Shown one piece after another: positions 26,811-35,085 of a stretch of 36,717 bases of DNA (position 1 is the stretch's first letter; each line of letters begins with the position of its first letter). The notes below the pieces were generated by a model, which worked only from the letters and a program-made list of their open reading frames with translations, did no database searches and was not told the origin of the DNA. Origin of the DNA: Candidatus Gerdarchaeota archaeon (GTDB lineage Archaea > Asgardarchaeota > Heimdallarchaeia > JABLTI01); the NCBI GenBank assembly GCA_016840945.1, contig JAEORJ010000078.1:1-36717 (forward strand). Reading direction: 5' to 3'. The position numbers and the translations under genes were made by a program.

Positions 26811-27848
26811 TTATGTTTTTTTCTCGAGAGTTTTAATAGCTTGTCTTGCAGCCTCAACTATCATTGGATAATGGCTTTTCAAAGCTTTTTGAAGTATGCT
26901 TAATGCTCGAGGATCGCCCGTTTTTTCTAAAGTATAAATAATTTCCCTTCGAACAAAAGAATTTGTATCTAAAGATAACAAATCAGATAATTTATTTAAA
27001 ATTCTATTATCTTGAATGTTACCCAAAGCTTCTGCACAAGCTCTGCGAACATAAGTTGATGAGTCTTCTTCAAGAAATTTTAATAATACTTTTATTGCGC
27101 GATCTAATATTGCTTTTTTTTCTTCGGATAAAACTATTGTTTGATGTTCCAAACTACTAACAACAACACCTAAAGAAATAGCTATCTGTCTTCTAGCAAG
27201 ACTATTATTTTCCTTCTGCATTGCTGTTGATAAAGCAGTAGCTGATTCAAAAACAACTAATCTCCCTAGCGCCCAAGCACAATTTTGTCTTACTAAAGGA
27301 TTAGTGTCTTCAATTACCTTTTTCTCTAGGATTTTCCGGTTTTCAACTACTTTCCTTAAGCCATATAACCAAGCAACTTGGTGACGAACTAATGAGTAAT
27401 TGTTCTTTAACAACAAATTATTCAATATATCAAAATAAGGCGTTAAATTAGGATAATTTAATAGTGTTCTTATACCCCAAAAAACGATTTCATCATCCTT
27501 ATCTGTTAGTACTTCCTTCATAAAATCAAAAGGGATTGTTGGTTCAAGCAAAGTTAAAATCCATATTGCTCGAGCTCGAAATCTTTTCTGTTCAGAGTAA
27601 TCATAGAAGATCTTTTTTACAGTTGGAAAAATCTCTGAAGTATTGATTTTTGCCAGAACGATAAGTGCAACGTCTTTCAAGCCATTATATGACTCTTTAG
27701 CCAAAACCTCTTCTAATAATTGAATTGATTTTTCAGAAGGGATATCTAATAACTCAATTATTGCTTCACATCTTTGATCTGAATTTATAGATTTTAATTT
27801 CTCTTCAATACTGATTAATCGTTCTTCATATGAAGTTGTCTTTGTCAT
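26811..27848 (-). CDS. HEAT-repeat protein
   Basis: A 345-residue all-helical protein of about eight to nine HEAT/PBS-lyase-like repeats. Several units show the typical Arg/Asp pattern: PLVRQNCAWALGRL, SLARRQIAISLGVV, TYVRRACAEALGNI, SFVRREIIYTLEKTGDPRAL and PMIVEAARQAIKTL. Such repeats form a curved protein-binding scaffold; no catalytic residues are expected. AGAGGAG lies seven bases before the ATG. It sits 105 bases upstream of the ABC exporter operon on the same strand and downstream of the inositol-phosphate synthase gene, from which a hairpin separates it. The binding partner is unknown. Confidence 0.85.
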   Translation of the reverse strand: MTKTTSYEERLISIEEKLKSINSDQRCEAIIELLDIPSEKSIQLLEEVLAKESYNGLKDVALIVLAKINTSEIFPTVKKIFYDYSEQKRFRARAIWILTLLEPTIPFDFMKEVLTDKDDEIVFWGIRTLLNYPNLTPYFDILNNLLLKNNYSLVRHQVAWLYGLRKVVENRKILEKKVIEDTNPLVRQNCAWALGRLVVFESATALSTAMQKENNSLARRQIAISLGVVVSSLEHQTIVLSEEKKAILDRAIKVLLKFLEEDSSTYVRRACAEALGNIQDNRILNKLSDLLSLDTNSFVRREIIYTLEKTGDPRALSILQKALKSHYPMIVEAARQAIKTLEKKT

Positions 27849-27919
27849 CTACAAACTCCTCTTATGAATAGTAATTTTGGTTATTTCTAATTTCTTTAAC
27901 ATTAAGAAAAATAAAAGTT

Positions 27920-27940
27920 TAGGAGAAAAAAATTCTCCTA
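27920..27940 (-). terminator. Perfect 8-bp hairpin after inositol-1-phosphate synthase
   Basis: TAGGAGAA (27920-27927) and TTCTCCTA (27933-27940) pair across an A5 loop (T5 on the minus strand), 17 bases after the gene. More T-rich sequence follows on the minus strand. Confidence 0.55.
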
Positions 27941-27957
27941 CTGATCATAAATTAAGT

Positions 27958-29196
27958 TTATTTGGATACGATCTTTGCTTGCATTTTCTCTAATTCAACT
28001 TTCTTTCCTTCGTTTACCCAATCTGTATAAATTTGATATTGGATGAAAGTATTTCCTATGATATCATCTATTGGATGTTTAAAGAAGAAAGCTAATTCAT
28101 GGATAGCTCCAAATTCTCCTCGAGATTTTGCAAACATGAGACTACGGGCAATGTCTATAGCAACTGGTGCAGCTAAGATGGAGTCAATACCATGCCAAGT
28201 AAATTGCAGAGCCATTTTTGTTCCTAAAAAGCCTCTATAGGAGATATAATCCCAAGCAACTTTGTGATCTACTAATGGTGGGAAATATTTAATCTCGGTT
28301 ATTGAGAAAGGTGAATAACCAATGCTACTACTGATGGCTTTATCTTTGCTTTCAATTTTACTTTCTTTATTACTATCTTTGCTTAAAGTAACACCATCAT
28401 CATCGCCGAGAATATTAAAACCAGCCCAACCCAAAATCTTGAGGTTTCTCATTTTGAACATTGGAGCTAATGTTGTCTTCATGAGCGTTTCACCTGTTTT
28501 GCCATCATCTCCATAATGAGGTATTCGTTCATTTACTGCTAATTCTCTTATTGCTGGTATTGTTGCACCATGTGAAGGTGTAAAGTTACCATAAGGTATT
28601 TTCTTCTTGATTGCAGCATAAGCATATAACATACTAGCTGTTACTTTCTCAACCTTATTTTCATCAACTAATCCTTCAAAACCATCTAGTGTTTGATGTT
28701 CTTCAGTTAAAGTAATGTGAGGTTCTGTTGAAGCGGTGTTCATAACACACACTTCACCATTTTTATTTTTGAACGATTCAAAATCTTTCATTAATTGACC
28801 AATTATTTCAGAAAGTGTTAAACCATCATTTTCCAAAGTTTCTAGTGAACCTAAAGCATCAACACCTGGGCCACAATTTATTGCCGTACCTTTCTTAGCA
28901 TTAATTTTTGAAAGTTCATTTTTAGCTGCGTCAAGGTAACTTCTTTGGAAATGATAATTTTCTTCCCAGATTTTTTCCGAAGCTTGAAATGCATTTCTAT
29001 CCAAAAATCGAACTTCACTACCACCTAAAGCTATATTTTCAAGAGGATATTTACTTCGTATTGGATCGAATTCAGGAGCTTCAGTGACTATTCCTGCTTG
29101 TACTCTTGGAGCGGCTTTTGCTTTGATTGCAGCAATACCAGTCATTGTTGTTGTGGCAACTGCTCCATAAGCACCTATTAACCAAATTCCTGCCAT
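27958..29196 (-). CDS. ino1: Inositol-1-phosphate synthase (archaeal type)
   Basis: A 412-residue NAD-dependent enzyme that converts glucose 6-phosphate to 1L-myo-inositol 1-phosphate. The N-terminal Rossmann loop is IWLIGAYGAVATTTMTG. Further family blocks are CGPGVDALG, the NTASTEP nucleotide-contact strand, the catalytic-region GDDGKTGETLMKTTLAPMF, the motif FNILGDDDG and KMALQFTWHGIDSILAAPVA. Length and blocks agree with the archaeal branch (Archaeoglobus type). The product supplies inositol head groups of archaeal ether phospholipids, or compatible solutes. The ATG has GGAAGTAG upstream. It appears to be a single-gene unit, closed by a perfect 8-bp hairpin. Confidence in the family is high. 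Confidence 0.93.
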   Translation of the reverse strand: MAGIWLIGAYGAVATTTMTGIAAIKAKAAPRVQAGIVTEAPEFDPIRSKYPLENIALGGSEVRFLDRNAFQASEKIWEENYHFQRSYLDAAKNELSKINAKKGTAINCGPGVDALGSLETLENDGLTLSEIIGQLMKDFESFKNKNGEVCVMNTASTEPHITLTEEHQTLDGFEGLVDENKVEKVTASMLYAYAAIKKKIPYGNFTPSHGATIPAIRELAVNERIPHYGDDGKTGETLMKTTLAPMFKMRNLKILGWAGFNILGDDDGVTLSKDSNKESKIESKDKAISSSIGYSPFSITEIKYFPPLVDHKVAWDYISYRGFLGTKMALQFTWHGIDSILAAPVAIDIARSLMFAKSRGEFGAIHELAFFFKHPIDDIIGNTFIQYQIYTDWVNEGKKVELEKMQAKIVSK

Positions 29197-29308
29197 TTGT
29201 TTCTACTTCCATTAAATAAATAATATTATTTTATGGTCATATAATATCATTGCTTTTTAAATTTTTTATGTAGAATCGTTAAATATTTAAGAAAAAGAAG
29301 GAAAAAGT

Positions 29309-29328
29309 GTAAGAAAAAAAAATCTTAC
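29309..29328 (-). terminator. 6-bp hairpin with homopolymer loop at the adkA end
   Basis: GTAAGA (29309-29314) and TCTTAC (29323-29328) flank eight A residues, which read as T8 on the coding strand, immediately at the adkA stop. The sequence beyond is also T/C-rich on the minus strand. Confidence 0.45.
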
Positions 29329-29921
29329 ATAGTCAAGCTCTTTAAATGATTGAACAATTGTTGACCAGCAATATCAGCTTGCTCCTGCTTATTTTTAACA
29401 ACTGCCAGCAATGCACCTGTTTTTTGACAAATTGTAGAAGCAACTGTTTTATTGATTAGTTGATGTTCTCGTAAAACATCGATAGGGTCCTCATCTCTTT
29501 TGCGTGAATCATCAGATGACCGTCGTAAGGATATTTCTTCAACATCAGCTTCAATTAATATTAACATATTAGCTTGCAAACTATCTGATACCCAACTAGG
29601 GATTCCTTGTAAAAAACTCCCTGCACCAGTTTTAATGGTATAATGAGTGTCGACAATAGTAACTTTTCCAGCTGCACGTTCAGCTATTTTTAGAGCAGCT
29701 TTTCTTTGAATGTCTTTTTGAACCTCAGCTGATAGTGTTCTAAGATGATCACGATGTTGAACATTATATTCTTCTTTCGCTATTTCCATCATAACAGAAC
29801 CATAAACGAAAGTTTCAATTGCAAAATTTTCCTTTTTAGCTATTTCAAGAGCATTATTAATTACCGTTGTTTTTCCAACACCAGGAACGCCACCTACAAT
29901 AGCTATCTTTCCTTGAGACAT
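29325..29921 (-). CDS. adkA: Adenylate kinase, archaeal AdkA type
   Basis: A 198-residue P-loop kinase that interconverts AMP + ATP and 2 ADP. The P-loop is GGVPGVGKTT near the N-terminus. The segment VDTHYTIKTGAGSFLQGIPS is characteristic of the archaeal AdkA family, as are LIEADVEEISLRR and RKRDEDP in the lid region. The length matches Methanococcus and Sulfolobus enzymes. The start ATG has AAGGTGA upstream that overlaps the end of the preceding coiled-coil gene, and only 15 bases separate them, so the two form an operon. In many archaea adkA lies among ribosomal or secretion genes; here it does not. A hairpin with an A-rich loop follows the gene. Confidence 0.93.
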   Translation of the reverse strand: MSQGKIAIVGGVPGVGKTTVINNALEIAKKENFAIETFVYGSVMMEIAKEEYNVQHRDHLRTLSAEVQKDIQRKAALKIAERAAGKVTIVDTHYTIKTGAGSFLQGIPSWVSDSLQANMLILIEADVEEISLRRSSDDSRKRDEDPIDVLREHQLINKTVASTICQKTGALLAVVKNKQEQADIAGQQLFNHLKSLTM

Positions 29922-29936
29922 AAGTTTTCACCTTAG

Positions 29937-31499
29937 TTAAAATTCTAGGTCATCGAGCAATTCAAGAATCTTTTTATGACCTTTTTTACTAATCAGATTA
30001 TTTTCAAGCAAATAATCAGCACCTTGTTTTACAGCGCCACTAAATTCACCTGTTATTAAATAATTAGTGGATTTCAAAGCATCAAATGATGATCTTAATC
30101 GTCTATTAAAAACGATGTCTTCTGCTAATTTATCAGCCACACGTTTACCATCTATGATAGCTGAATCCATTTCAGCATTAGGATAATCAGCACTTCTCTG
30201 TTTTTGTTTACATAATGGTGGAATAACAAAATACCTGGTATCGTTTTTCTCTTGGAATTTAATTAAGAATAAAGATAATACTACATCAACTGGAAGATTA
30301 GCCCCTGAAGAGATGGTTGATTTGTTCACTACATCTTTTCTATTTTCTACAACAGCTAAAAGTTTCTTTCCTAAAGAATCAGTATTTTGTTTGATAAGAT
30401 CACGCATTTCCGTTAATTCAGAAATAGTTTTATCACGGTTCATACGCAAATCATCTAATTCAGCCAAAATTCTATTTTTATTTGTTTCGAATTCATTGAT
30501 TGCATCTTCTTTGCTTTTCATAAATTGATTTGTTATCCCATTAAGATTCTTGACGAGTGTTTTCCTATCTTCTTCTAATTCCTTTGCTTTATTATTAAAT
30601 CCATCAATTTGATTCTTCGATTTTTCTAAGAAATTTTTCATATTAGCTTGGAATTTTGGTGTTTCTAAAGATGGCACTTCATTCAAAATTTTACGAGCTT
30701 CTTCTTGAATAGGATTAATTAAACCTGTTAATCCCAAGGTGCTAGATTCAAAATCAGATAATTCTTTATAGATCGCTTTGTTTGCCTTTTCTAAATTGAA
30801 ATCTATTGTTTTATCCATTTTCTCTTTGAACATTGCTATTCTTCGATTAACATCTTCCTCAAGTCTATTTATTTTACTAGCATATTCTTGCTCAGTTCTG
30901 GTTATACGATCATTAATCTCACCTAACCAATTATGTGATAAATCATCAAGGTTATCTTTTGCTTCGGCAAAATCTGGAATTTCATTTAATCGTTTTAAAA
31001 TGTCCTCGCTAATTGTCTGCTCGAAAGTTGGAAGAATTAATGGTGTATCTATATTGTCAACATAAGCATTATTTTTTATTATATCAATTGTTGAACGGGT
31101 GAAACCTTGGGTAAAAATAGGATATTTTATCGGAGATAATATTAGCATTCTATTAGCTTCTTGAAGATTTTCAGAAAAAGCATTTACTGTTGAAGCGCTT
31201 TGGATAGCTCTTAATTGGGCAGTAACATTTGAAAGGGATAAATCTTGTACTTCTGTTCCCCCGCCATATATTCCCAACGAATCCACTAAAATAATACGAT
31301 TTTGGATTGTGTCAATCATCACTCTCCAATAGAACTTCGATACTTGAGTTAATCGTTCCTTTGAACGTTTGAATATTCCACCTTTCTTTATTTTGTCACC
31401 AACAACTCCAACTACATAAGCTAGTTCTGCTTCAATTGGAATATTTCGAGATTTAGGATCAATAACAAAAGGTAATATGTTTACTTGTTGTATGCTCAT
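29937..31499 (-). CDS. Coiled-coil protein of unknown function, upstream of adkA
   Basis: A protein of 520 residues from the chosen start, not recognised as a known family. An N-terminal alpha/beta-looking region (about 1-160; INILPF-like strands, VVGVVGDKIKKGG, RIILVDSLGIYGGG) is followed by long heptad-rich helices (about 175-385, for example EINDRITRTEQEYASKINRL and SKEDAINEFETNKNRILAEL). A C-terminal globular part follows (VVLSLFLIKF, RYFVIPPLCKQK, ending in short helices). ATG 31511 gives four more residues; I prefer ATG 31499 because GGTGG lies five bases before it. No membrane helix is seen. It is co-transcribed with adkA (15-base gap). The layout suggests a structural or tethering protein; function is unknown. 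Confidence 0.75.
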   Translation of the reverse strand: MSIQQVNILPFVIDPKSRNIPIEAELAYVVGVVGDKIKKGGIFKRSKERLTQVSKFYWRVMIDTIQNRIILVDSLGIYGGGTEVQDLSLSNVTAQLRAIQSASTVNAFSENLQEANRMLILSPIKYPIFTQGFTRSTIDIIKNNAYVDNIDTPLILPTFEQTISEDILKRLNEIPDFAEAKDNLDDLSHNWLGEINDRITRTEQEYASKINRLEEDVNRRIAMFKEKMDKTIDFNLEKANKAIYKELSDFESSTLGLTGLINPIQEEARKILNEVPSLETPKFQANMKNFLEKSKNQIDGFNNKAKELEEDRKTLVKNLNGITNQFMKSKEDAINEFETNKNRILAELDDLRMNRDKTISELTEMRDLIKQNTDSLGKKLLAVVENRKDVVNKSTISSGANLPVDVVLSLFLIKFQEKNDTRYFVIPPLCKQKQRSADYPNAEMDSAIIDGKRVADKLAEDIVFNRRLRSSFDALKSTNYLITGEFSGAVKQGADYLLENNLISKKGHKKILELLDDLEF

Positions 31500-31504
31500 T
31501 TTTT

Positions 31505-31509
31505 CCACC
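31505..31509 (-). promoter_or_regulatory. Ribosome site deciding the coiled-coil protein start
   Basis: GGTGG on the minus strand lies five bases before ATG 31499 and within the four-residue extension from ATG 31511. Confidence 0.5.
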
Positions 31510-31626
31510 ATGTTATCAATAAATAATAATTCATTATATCAATCATTAAAATTAAACAATCAATATTTAAGATTCTTTTTAATGTACATAAAATGAGTAA
31601 TTAATAAAATAATTCATATTATAAAA

Positions 31627-32655
31627 TTATTTAGGAATTTTATTCCTTCTTTTCTTATTCGAATTATATAACCTCTGAAATTCCTCTTCCTCTTTTTCAT
31701 AAGAGCAATTTACTTCATACAAATCCTTAAGCTTTTTCAGTTGGTTTCTAATGTCTTCTCTAGGTTTTGAACCAGGAATTAATTCAAAATCACCATCATG
31801 AATTGAATATAGAATAGCTAATGCTCTTAAATTATCAAAATGTATTGAATTTGAATAACCTTGATTTTCTTCTAAAACACATAATTTTCGATAATGCTTG
31901 CAACGTTTATCACAAGAAATGCAATTTGTCATTTTAGCTTTTACTTGATTGCGATAAAAATCAATCTCAAAAGTGAATTCATCTTTATGAACATTGATTA
32001 TTCCATCAGGTTCCAATTCATAACCCAATCTACTTACTAACTCATTTGCTTTATCATATGATTTCTTATTGATCAATTTGAAGATATTTGATGGTTTAAC
32101 CAATTGTGGTGAAAAGGTTTGATATTCACCAGCCAAAATATCACGAGCTATTTTTCTACCTATATCTTCAAAAATAGCAGTAATAGATAAAATATCTTTA
32201 TAGGATTTCAATGAAATATTCGTCTGATTTTGATCGTCATTTATAATATACTGAGTGTCAACTTGAGATAGGGGTTTGTTTTTGGTTATAATTGTTAAAG
32301 GTACACCTTTTGGTGTTATTCTATAAAGATTAACTATTTGAGCTAAATCACTTTTTTTCTCAGTTAAAATAATACAATGAGAAGCTCCTGAATAATAAGC
32401 CATTCTAAATTGCTCGAATCGATCATTTGGATTTATTATCCAAATCGACATGCAAAGTTGGCCTAAAGAAGTTTCTATTCTAGATATCAAAGGATACATA
32501 CCAATTGTATTTAGGCAATTTGTGTTAACTGTTGTATCATTAAATTCTTGTAATTTTTCAGCAACATCAAGGGCATTTGGAGTAAAAAGTAAAATCTTAC
32601 TGAGATAGATATTATCATCAGTTAAACCAAAAACAGGATTACTTTCCCTTGACAT
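31627..32655 (-). CDS. Ras/Rab-like pseudo-GTPase with C-terminal cysteine cluster
   Basis: A 342-residue protein. Residues 20-125 follow the small-GTPase pattern: strand KILLF, then DVAEKLQEF as helix 1, strand LCMSIWII, then DRFEQFRMAYYSGASHCIIL, which parallels the ERFR...YYRGA...I segment of Rab/Ras switch II and strand 4, and PLTIITKNK where strand 5 and the NKxD motif would be. The P-loop glycines and lysine-Ser/Thr are gone (TPNALDVAEK), the DxxG of switch II is IINP, and the base-recognition motif is incomplete, so nucleotide binding is unlikely. The C-terminal third has C245, C248, C252 and C259 (CX2CX3CX6C), a probable metal site, and a very basic end. AGAGGGTC precedes the ATG. The GTPase relation is by eye only. 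Confidence 0.6.
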   Translation of the reverse strand: MSRESNPVFGLTDDNIYLSKILLFTPNALDVAEKLQEFNDTTVNTNCLNTIGMYPLISRIETSLGQLCMSIWIINPNDRFEQFRMAYYSGASHCIILTEKKSDLAQIVNLYRITPKGVPLTIITKNKPLSQVDTQYIINDDQNQTNISLKSYKDILSITAIFEDIGRKIARDILAGEYQTFSPQLVKPSNIFKLINKKSYDKANELVSRLGYELEPDGIINVHKDEFTFEIDFYRNQVKAKMTNCISCDKRCKHYRKLCVLEENQGYSNSIHFDNLRALAILYSIHDGDFELIPGSKPREDIRNQLKKLKDLYEVNCSYEKEEEEFQRLYNSNKKRRNKIPK

Positions 32656-32700
32656 TAAATTGACCCTCTAACTCTTTCGTTTTAATATTATCCCCTATTT

Positions 32701-32730
32701 AAGAGATATACTTTTTAAAATATATCTCTT
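32701..32730. repeat. 10-bp inverted repeat between pseudo-GTPase and aIF1A genes
   Basis: AAGAGATATA (32701-32710) and TATATCTCTT (32721-32730) are perfect inverted copies around a TTTTAAAA-containing centre. It lies 46-75 bases upstream of the pseudo-GTPase start and about 190 bases before aIF1A, so an operator over the minus-strand promoter is the likelier reading than a terminator. The rest of the 267-base gap is AT-rich with no other clear signal. Confidence 0.4.
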
Positions 32731-32922
32731 TTATCTCATAAAAAGATTTACCTATAATTACTATCAAAAAATAAAAAATATAGAAAAAATAATATTTCAT
32801 TATTATGAAGTTAAAAATCTTATATTTAGCTTTAAAAACAAGAAAAAATTACTACTTTTAATCCAAAGACTTTTTAGTAAGTGCAATGATTCTAAAATTG
32901 TTATTAAAAAATTAATAGGAAT

Positions 32923-33333
32923 GTGCGAAACTTAAGTTCAAATAAAAAAGGTAAGCCTCAAAAAGGCGGTAAAACTAAAAGTAGGAGTAATAAAAACGAA
33001 GATGAAGATCAATCAACTTCAGTAAAAGTTGTTGGGTCAGAAGGTCAAACTGAATTCATCAGAGTACGCTTACCAAAGAATGGTGAAATACTGGGAGTTG
33101 TCACTCAAATCCTAGGAGCTGATAGAATTATGGTTAGCTGTACTGATGGTAATTCTAGAATTGTCAGAATACCAGGCAAATTTAGAAAAAGACTCTGGTG
33201 TCGTCAAAATGATATTGTTAGTGTAATGCCATGGTATGGTTTACAAGAAGATTCTAGAGGAGATTTAGTTTGGCGTTATAACCGTAATGAAGCCGATTGG
33301 CTTGAAAAGAAAGGTTATATAAAACTCGACTAA
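32923..33333 (+). CDS. eif1A: Translation initiation factor aIF1A
   Basis: A 136-residue homologue of eukaryotic eIF1A and bacterial IF1, which binds the small-subunit A site during initiation. The OB-fold core is clear: FIRVRLPKNGEILGVVTQIL, RIMVSCTDGNSRIVRIPGKF, then RLWCRQNDIVSVMPW and the C-terminal helix DEADWLEKKGY-like segment (NEADWLEKKGYI). The N-terminal 40 residues are a charged, disordered Lys/Ser/Asp-rich tail, longer than in many archaea. The start is GTG at 32923; the overlapping ATG at 32921 is out of frame and stops after four codons. Only a weak AGGA precedes it, so a short or absent leader is possible. It heads the set with rio1 and the KH protein, an arrangement well known in archaea. 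Confidence 0.94.
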   Translation: MRNLSSNKKGKPQKGGKTKSRSNKNEDEDQSTSVKVVGSEGQTEFIRVRLPKNGEILGVVTQILGADRIMVSCTDGNSRIVRIPGKFRKRLWCRQNDIVSVMPWYGLQEDSRGDLVWRYNRNEADWLEKKGYIKLD

Positions 33334-33466
33334 TTTTACAATAGCTTTTTTATTTTACCACCACTGATAATCCCAAATATTTTTTGGTGGAATGATATGA
33401 TAGTTATTAAAAAGATGATTTGGTTATCAAAAAATACTTCTCAGAACACTACTTTACATAATGGAA

Positions 33467-33472
33467 GGTGAG
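33467..33472 (+). promoter_or_regulatory. Ribosome site deciding the RIO1 start
   Basis: GGTGAG lies six bases before ATG 33479 and within the extension that would start at ATG 33461, so the downstream ATG is favoured. Confidence 0.65.
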
Positions 33473-33478
33473 ACTAAT

Positions 33479-34372
33479 ATGGGAAAAGATAAGGAATCAA
33501 AAGAATCTTTTAATGAAGTATTAGAGGAAGAACCGCTCCTTGAAATTGATAATGATAACCAAATAATAAAAAAATTAATTGAAGCTGACAATTTACAAAA
33601 AGAACGTATCGACAAGAAAAAAGTAAAAACTAAAGATACTGATGAACTAAAAGTGGTTGAAGCAGTACTTGATGTTGAAACTAGGACTACACTCTTTAAC
33701 CTTCGAAAAAGAAAAATAATAGATCAAATGACAGGAATAATTTCAACGGGAAAAGAAGCTAACGTTTATCATGCTTTTTCACCTGATGGTAATGAATTAG
33801 CTGTTAAAATTTATCGCACATCAACAAATATCTTCAAAGGATTACAAACGTATATCATTGGAGATCCAAGATTTACGAAAATAAAAAGGGATCAAAGATC
33901 ATTTGTTTATGCTTGGGCAAAAAAAGAGTACAAAAATCTCATAAGAGCTGAAAAAGCAAAAGTTAGTGTACCAAAACCTATCGCTTGTTTAAAAGATGTT
34001 GTTGTTATGGAATTCATTGGCAAAGATAGTATTCCATATAAATTATTGAAAGAAGTGGAAATTGAAGATCCTCAAGCGACCTATAAAGAAGTCATTGATA
34101 ATATTAAAAAATTATACAGAAAGGCCGGATTAGTACATGCAGATTTATCAGAGTATAATATGATTTATACCCCAAAAATTTATTTTATTGATATTTCACA
34201 AGGAGTATTATTAGAACATCCTTATGCTGAAATATTTCTCTATAGAGATATTAAAAATATCACTCAATTTTTCTATACTTGGGATGTTAAACTAATCGAG
34301 CCAAATAAATTATTTAAACAATTAACAGGCGAATTACCTTCAGACAAAATTTTAGCTTTTGATATAAAGTAA
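33479..34372 (+). CDS. rio1: RIO1 family atypical protein kinase
   Basis: A 297-residue kinase/ATPase needed for late small-subunit ribosome maturation. The nucleotide loop is STGKEANVYHA, the phosphate-binding lysine is in ELAVKIYRT, the hinge follows VVVMEFIG, the catalytic loop is VHADLSEYNMIY (Asp and Asn present) and the metal-binding Asp is in YFIDISQGV. The first 70 residues are charged and probably flexible. An upstream in-frame ATG at 33461 exists, but GGTGAG at 33467-33472 lies within that extension and six bases before ATG 33479, so the shorter form is preferred. It lies between aIF1A and the Pno1-like KH gene. Confidence 0.94.
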   Translation: MGKDKESKESFNEVLEEEPLLEIDNDNQIIKKLIEADNLQKERIDKKKVKTKDTDELKVVEAVLDVETRTTLFNLRKRKIIDQMTGIISTGKEANVYHAFSPDGNELAVKIYRTSTNIFKGLQTYIIGDPRFTKIKRDQRSFVYAWAKKEYKNLIRAEKAKVSVPKPIACLKDVVVMEFIGKDSIPYKLLKEVEIEDPQATYKEVIDNIKKLYRKAGLVHADLSEYNMIYTPKIYFIDISQGVLLEHPYAEIFLYRDIKNITQFFYTWDVKLIEPNKLFKQLTGELPSDKILAFDIK

Positions 34373-34459
34373 TAAAATAACGAATATATTGATTATTCAA
34401 TAATAATGCAAAATCCTTAAAGCAAGAACAGAAAGACAAACTCTAGGAGGATAAATTAT

Positions 34460-35065
34460 TTGGATTATTACGAAGATAGCAGCGACGCTAGCACTTTCAT
34501 GGTTACCATCCCTCAAAATAGAATTGGTGCACTAATTGGTCCAGAAGGATCAGTTAAAAAACGATTAGAAACTAAAGCAGGAGTGGAATTAGAAATTGAT
34601 AGTGAAACTGGTGAAGTTTTTATCAACTCTGTACCTGATATTGAAGACCCATTCCTAATAATTAAAGCACGTGATTTTGTACATGCAGTAGGCAGAGGAT
34701 TTAATCCACAAGTAGCTTTTAATCTTCTAGAAGAAGATATTTATCTTGAAATTATTAATATGAAAATAATTGTAGGGTCTAATCCAAATAAGATTAAAAG
34801 AATGAGAGGACGAGTTATAGGGAGAGAAGGGAGAACAAGAAAAATAATTGAGGAAACCACAGCAACCAATATTTCAGTTTTTGGGAATACCATCGGGATA
34901 ATAGGACAATATGAAAGACTGCGTGTAGCTAAAGAAGCTATAATGATGTTACTTGATGGCTCAAAACATGGTTCAGTGTATGCTTACTTAGAAGACAAAG
35001 CTCAAATGTTCAAGTTATCCTCAAGAGAGTTATGGGAAAAGGTATCAAAAGACGCTAAATTATAA
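34460..35065 (+). CDS. Pno1/Dim2-like two-KH RNA-binding protein
   Basis: A 201-residue protein with two KH domains. KH1 holds RIGALIGPEGSVKKRLE (GxxG loop GPEG), and KH2 holds GRVIGREGRTRKIIEE (GREG), the better conserved and likely RNA-binding one. It is the archaeal counterpart of eukaryotic Pno1/Dim2 (known in archaea as aDim2p or a KH-domain protein), which binds near the 3' end of 16S/18S pre-rRNA and works with RIO1 and aIF2. The start is TTG at 34460, supported by AGGAGG nine bases upstream. The neighbouring genes aIF1A and rio1 form the usual archaeal cluster, and the next gene starts 20 bases later. Confidence 0.93.
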   Translation: MDYYEDSSDASTFMVTIPQNRIGALIGPEGSVKKRLETKAGVELEIDSETGEVFINSVPDIEDPFLIIKARDFVHAVGRGFNPQVAFNLLEEDIYLEIINMKIIVGSNPNKIKRMRGRVIGREGRTRKIIEETTATNISVFGNTIGIIGQYERLRVAKEAIMMLLDGSKHGSVYAYLEDKAQMFKLSSRELWEKVSKDAKL

Positions 35066-35085
35066 TAGTTAATCGGTGAGTTAAA

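Noticed and set aside
27300..27848. CRISPR or tandem DNA repeats in repeat-protein genes
   Set aside because: Repetition in the HEAT and TPR genes is at the protein level; no regularly spaced identical DNA repeats were seen.
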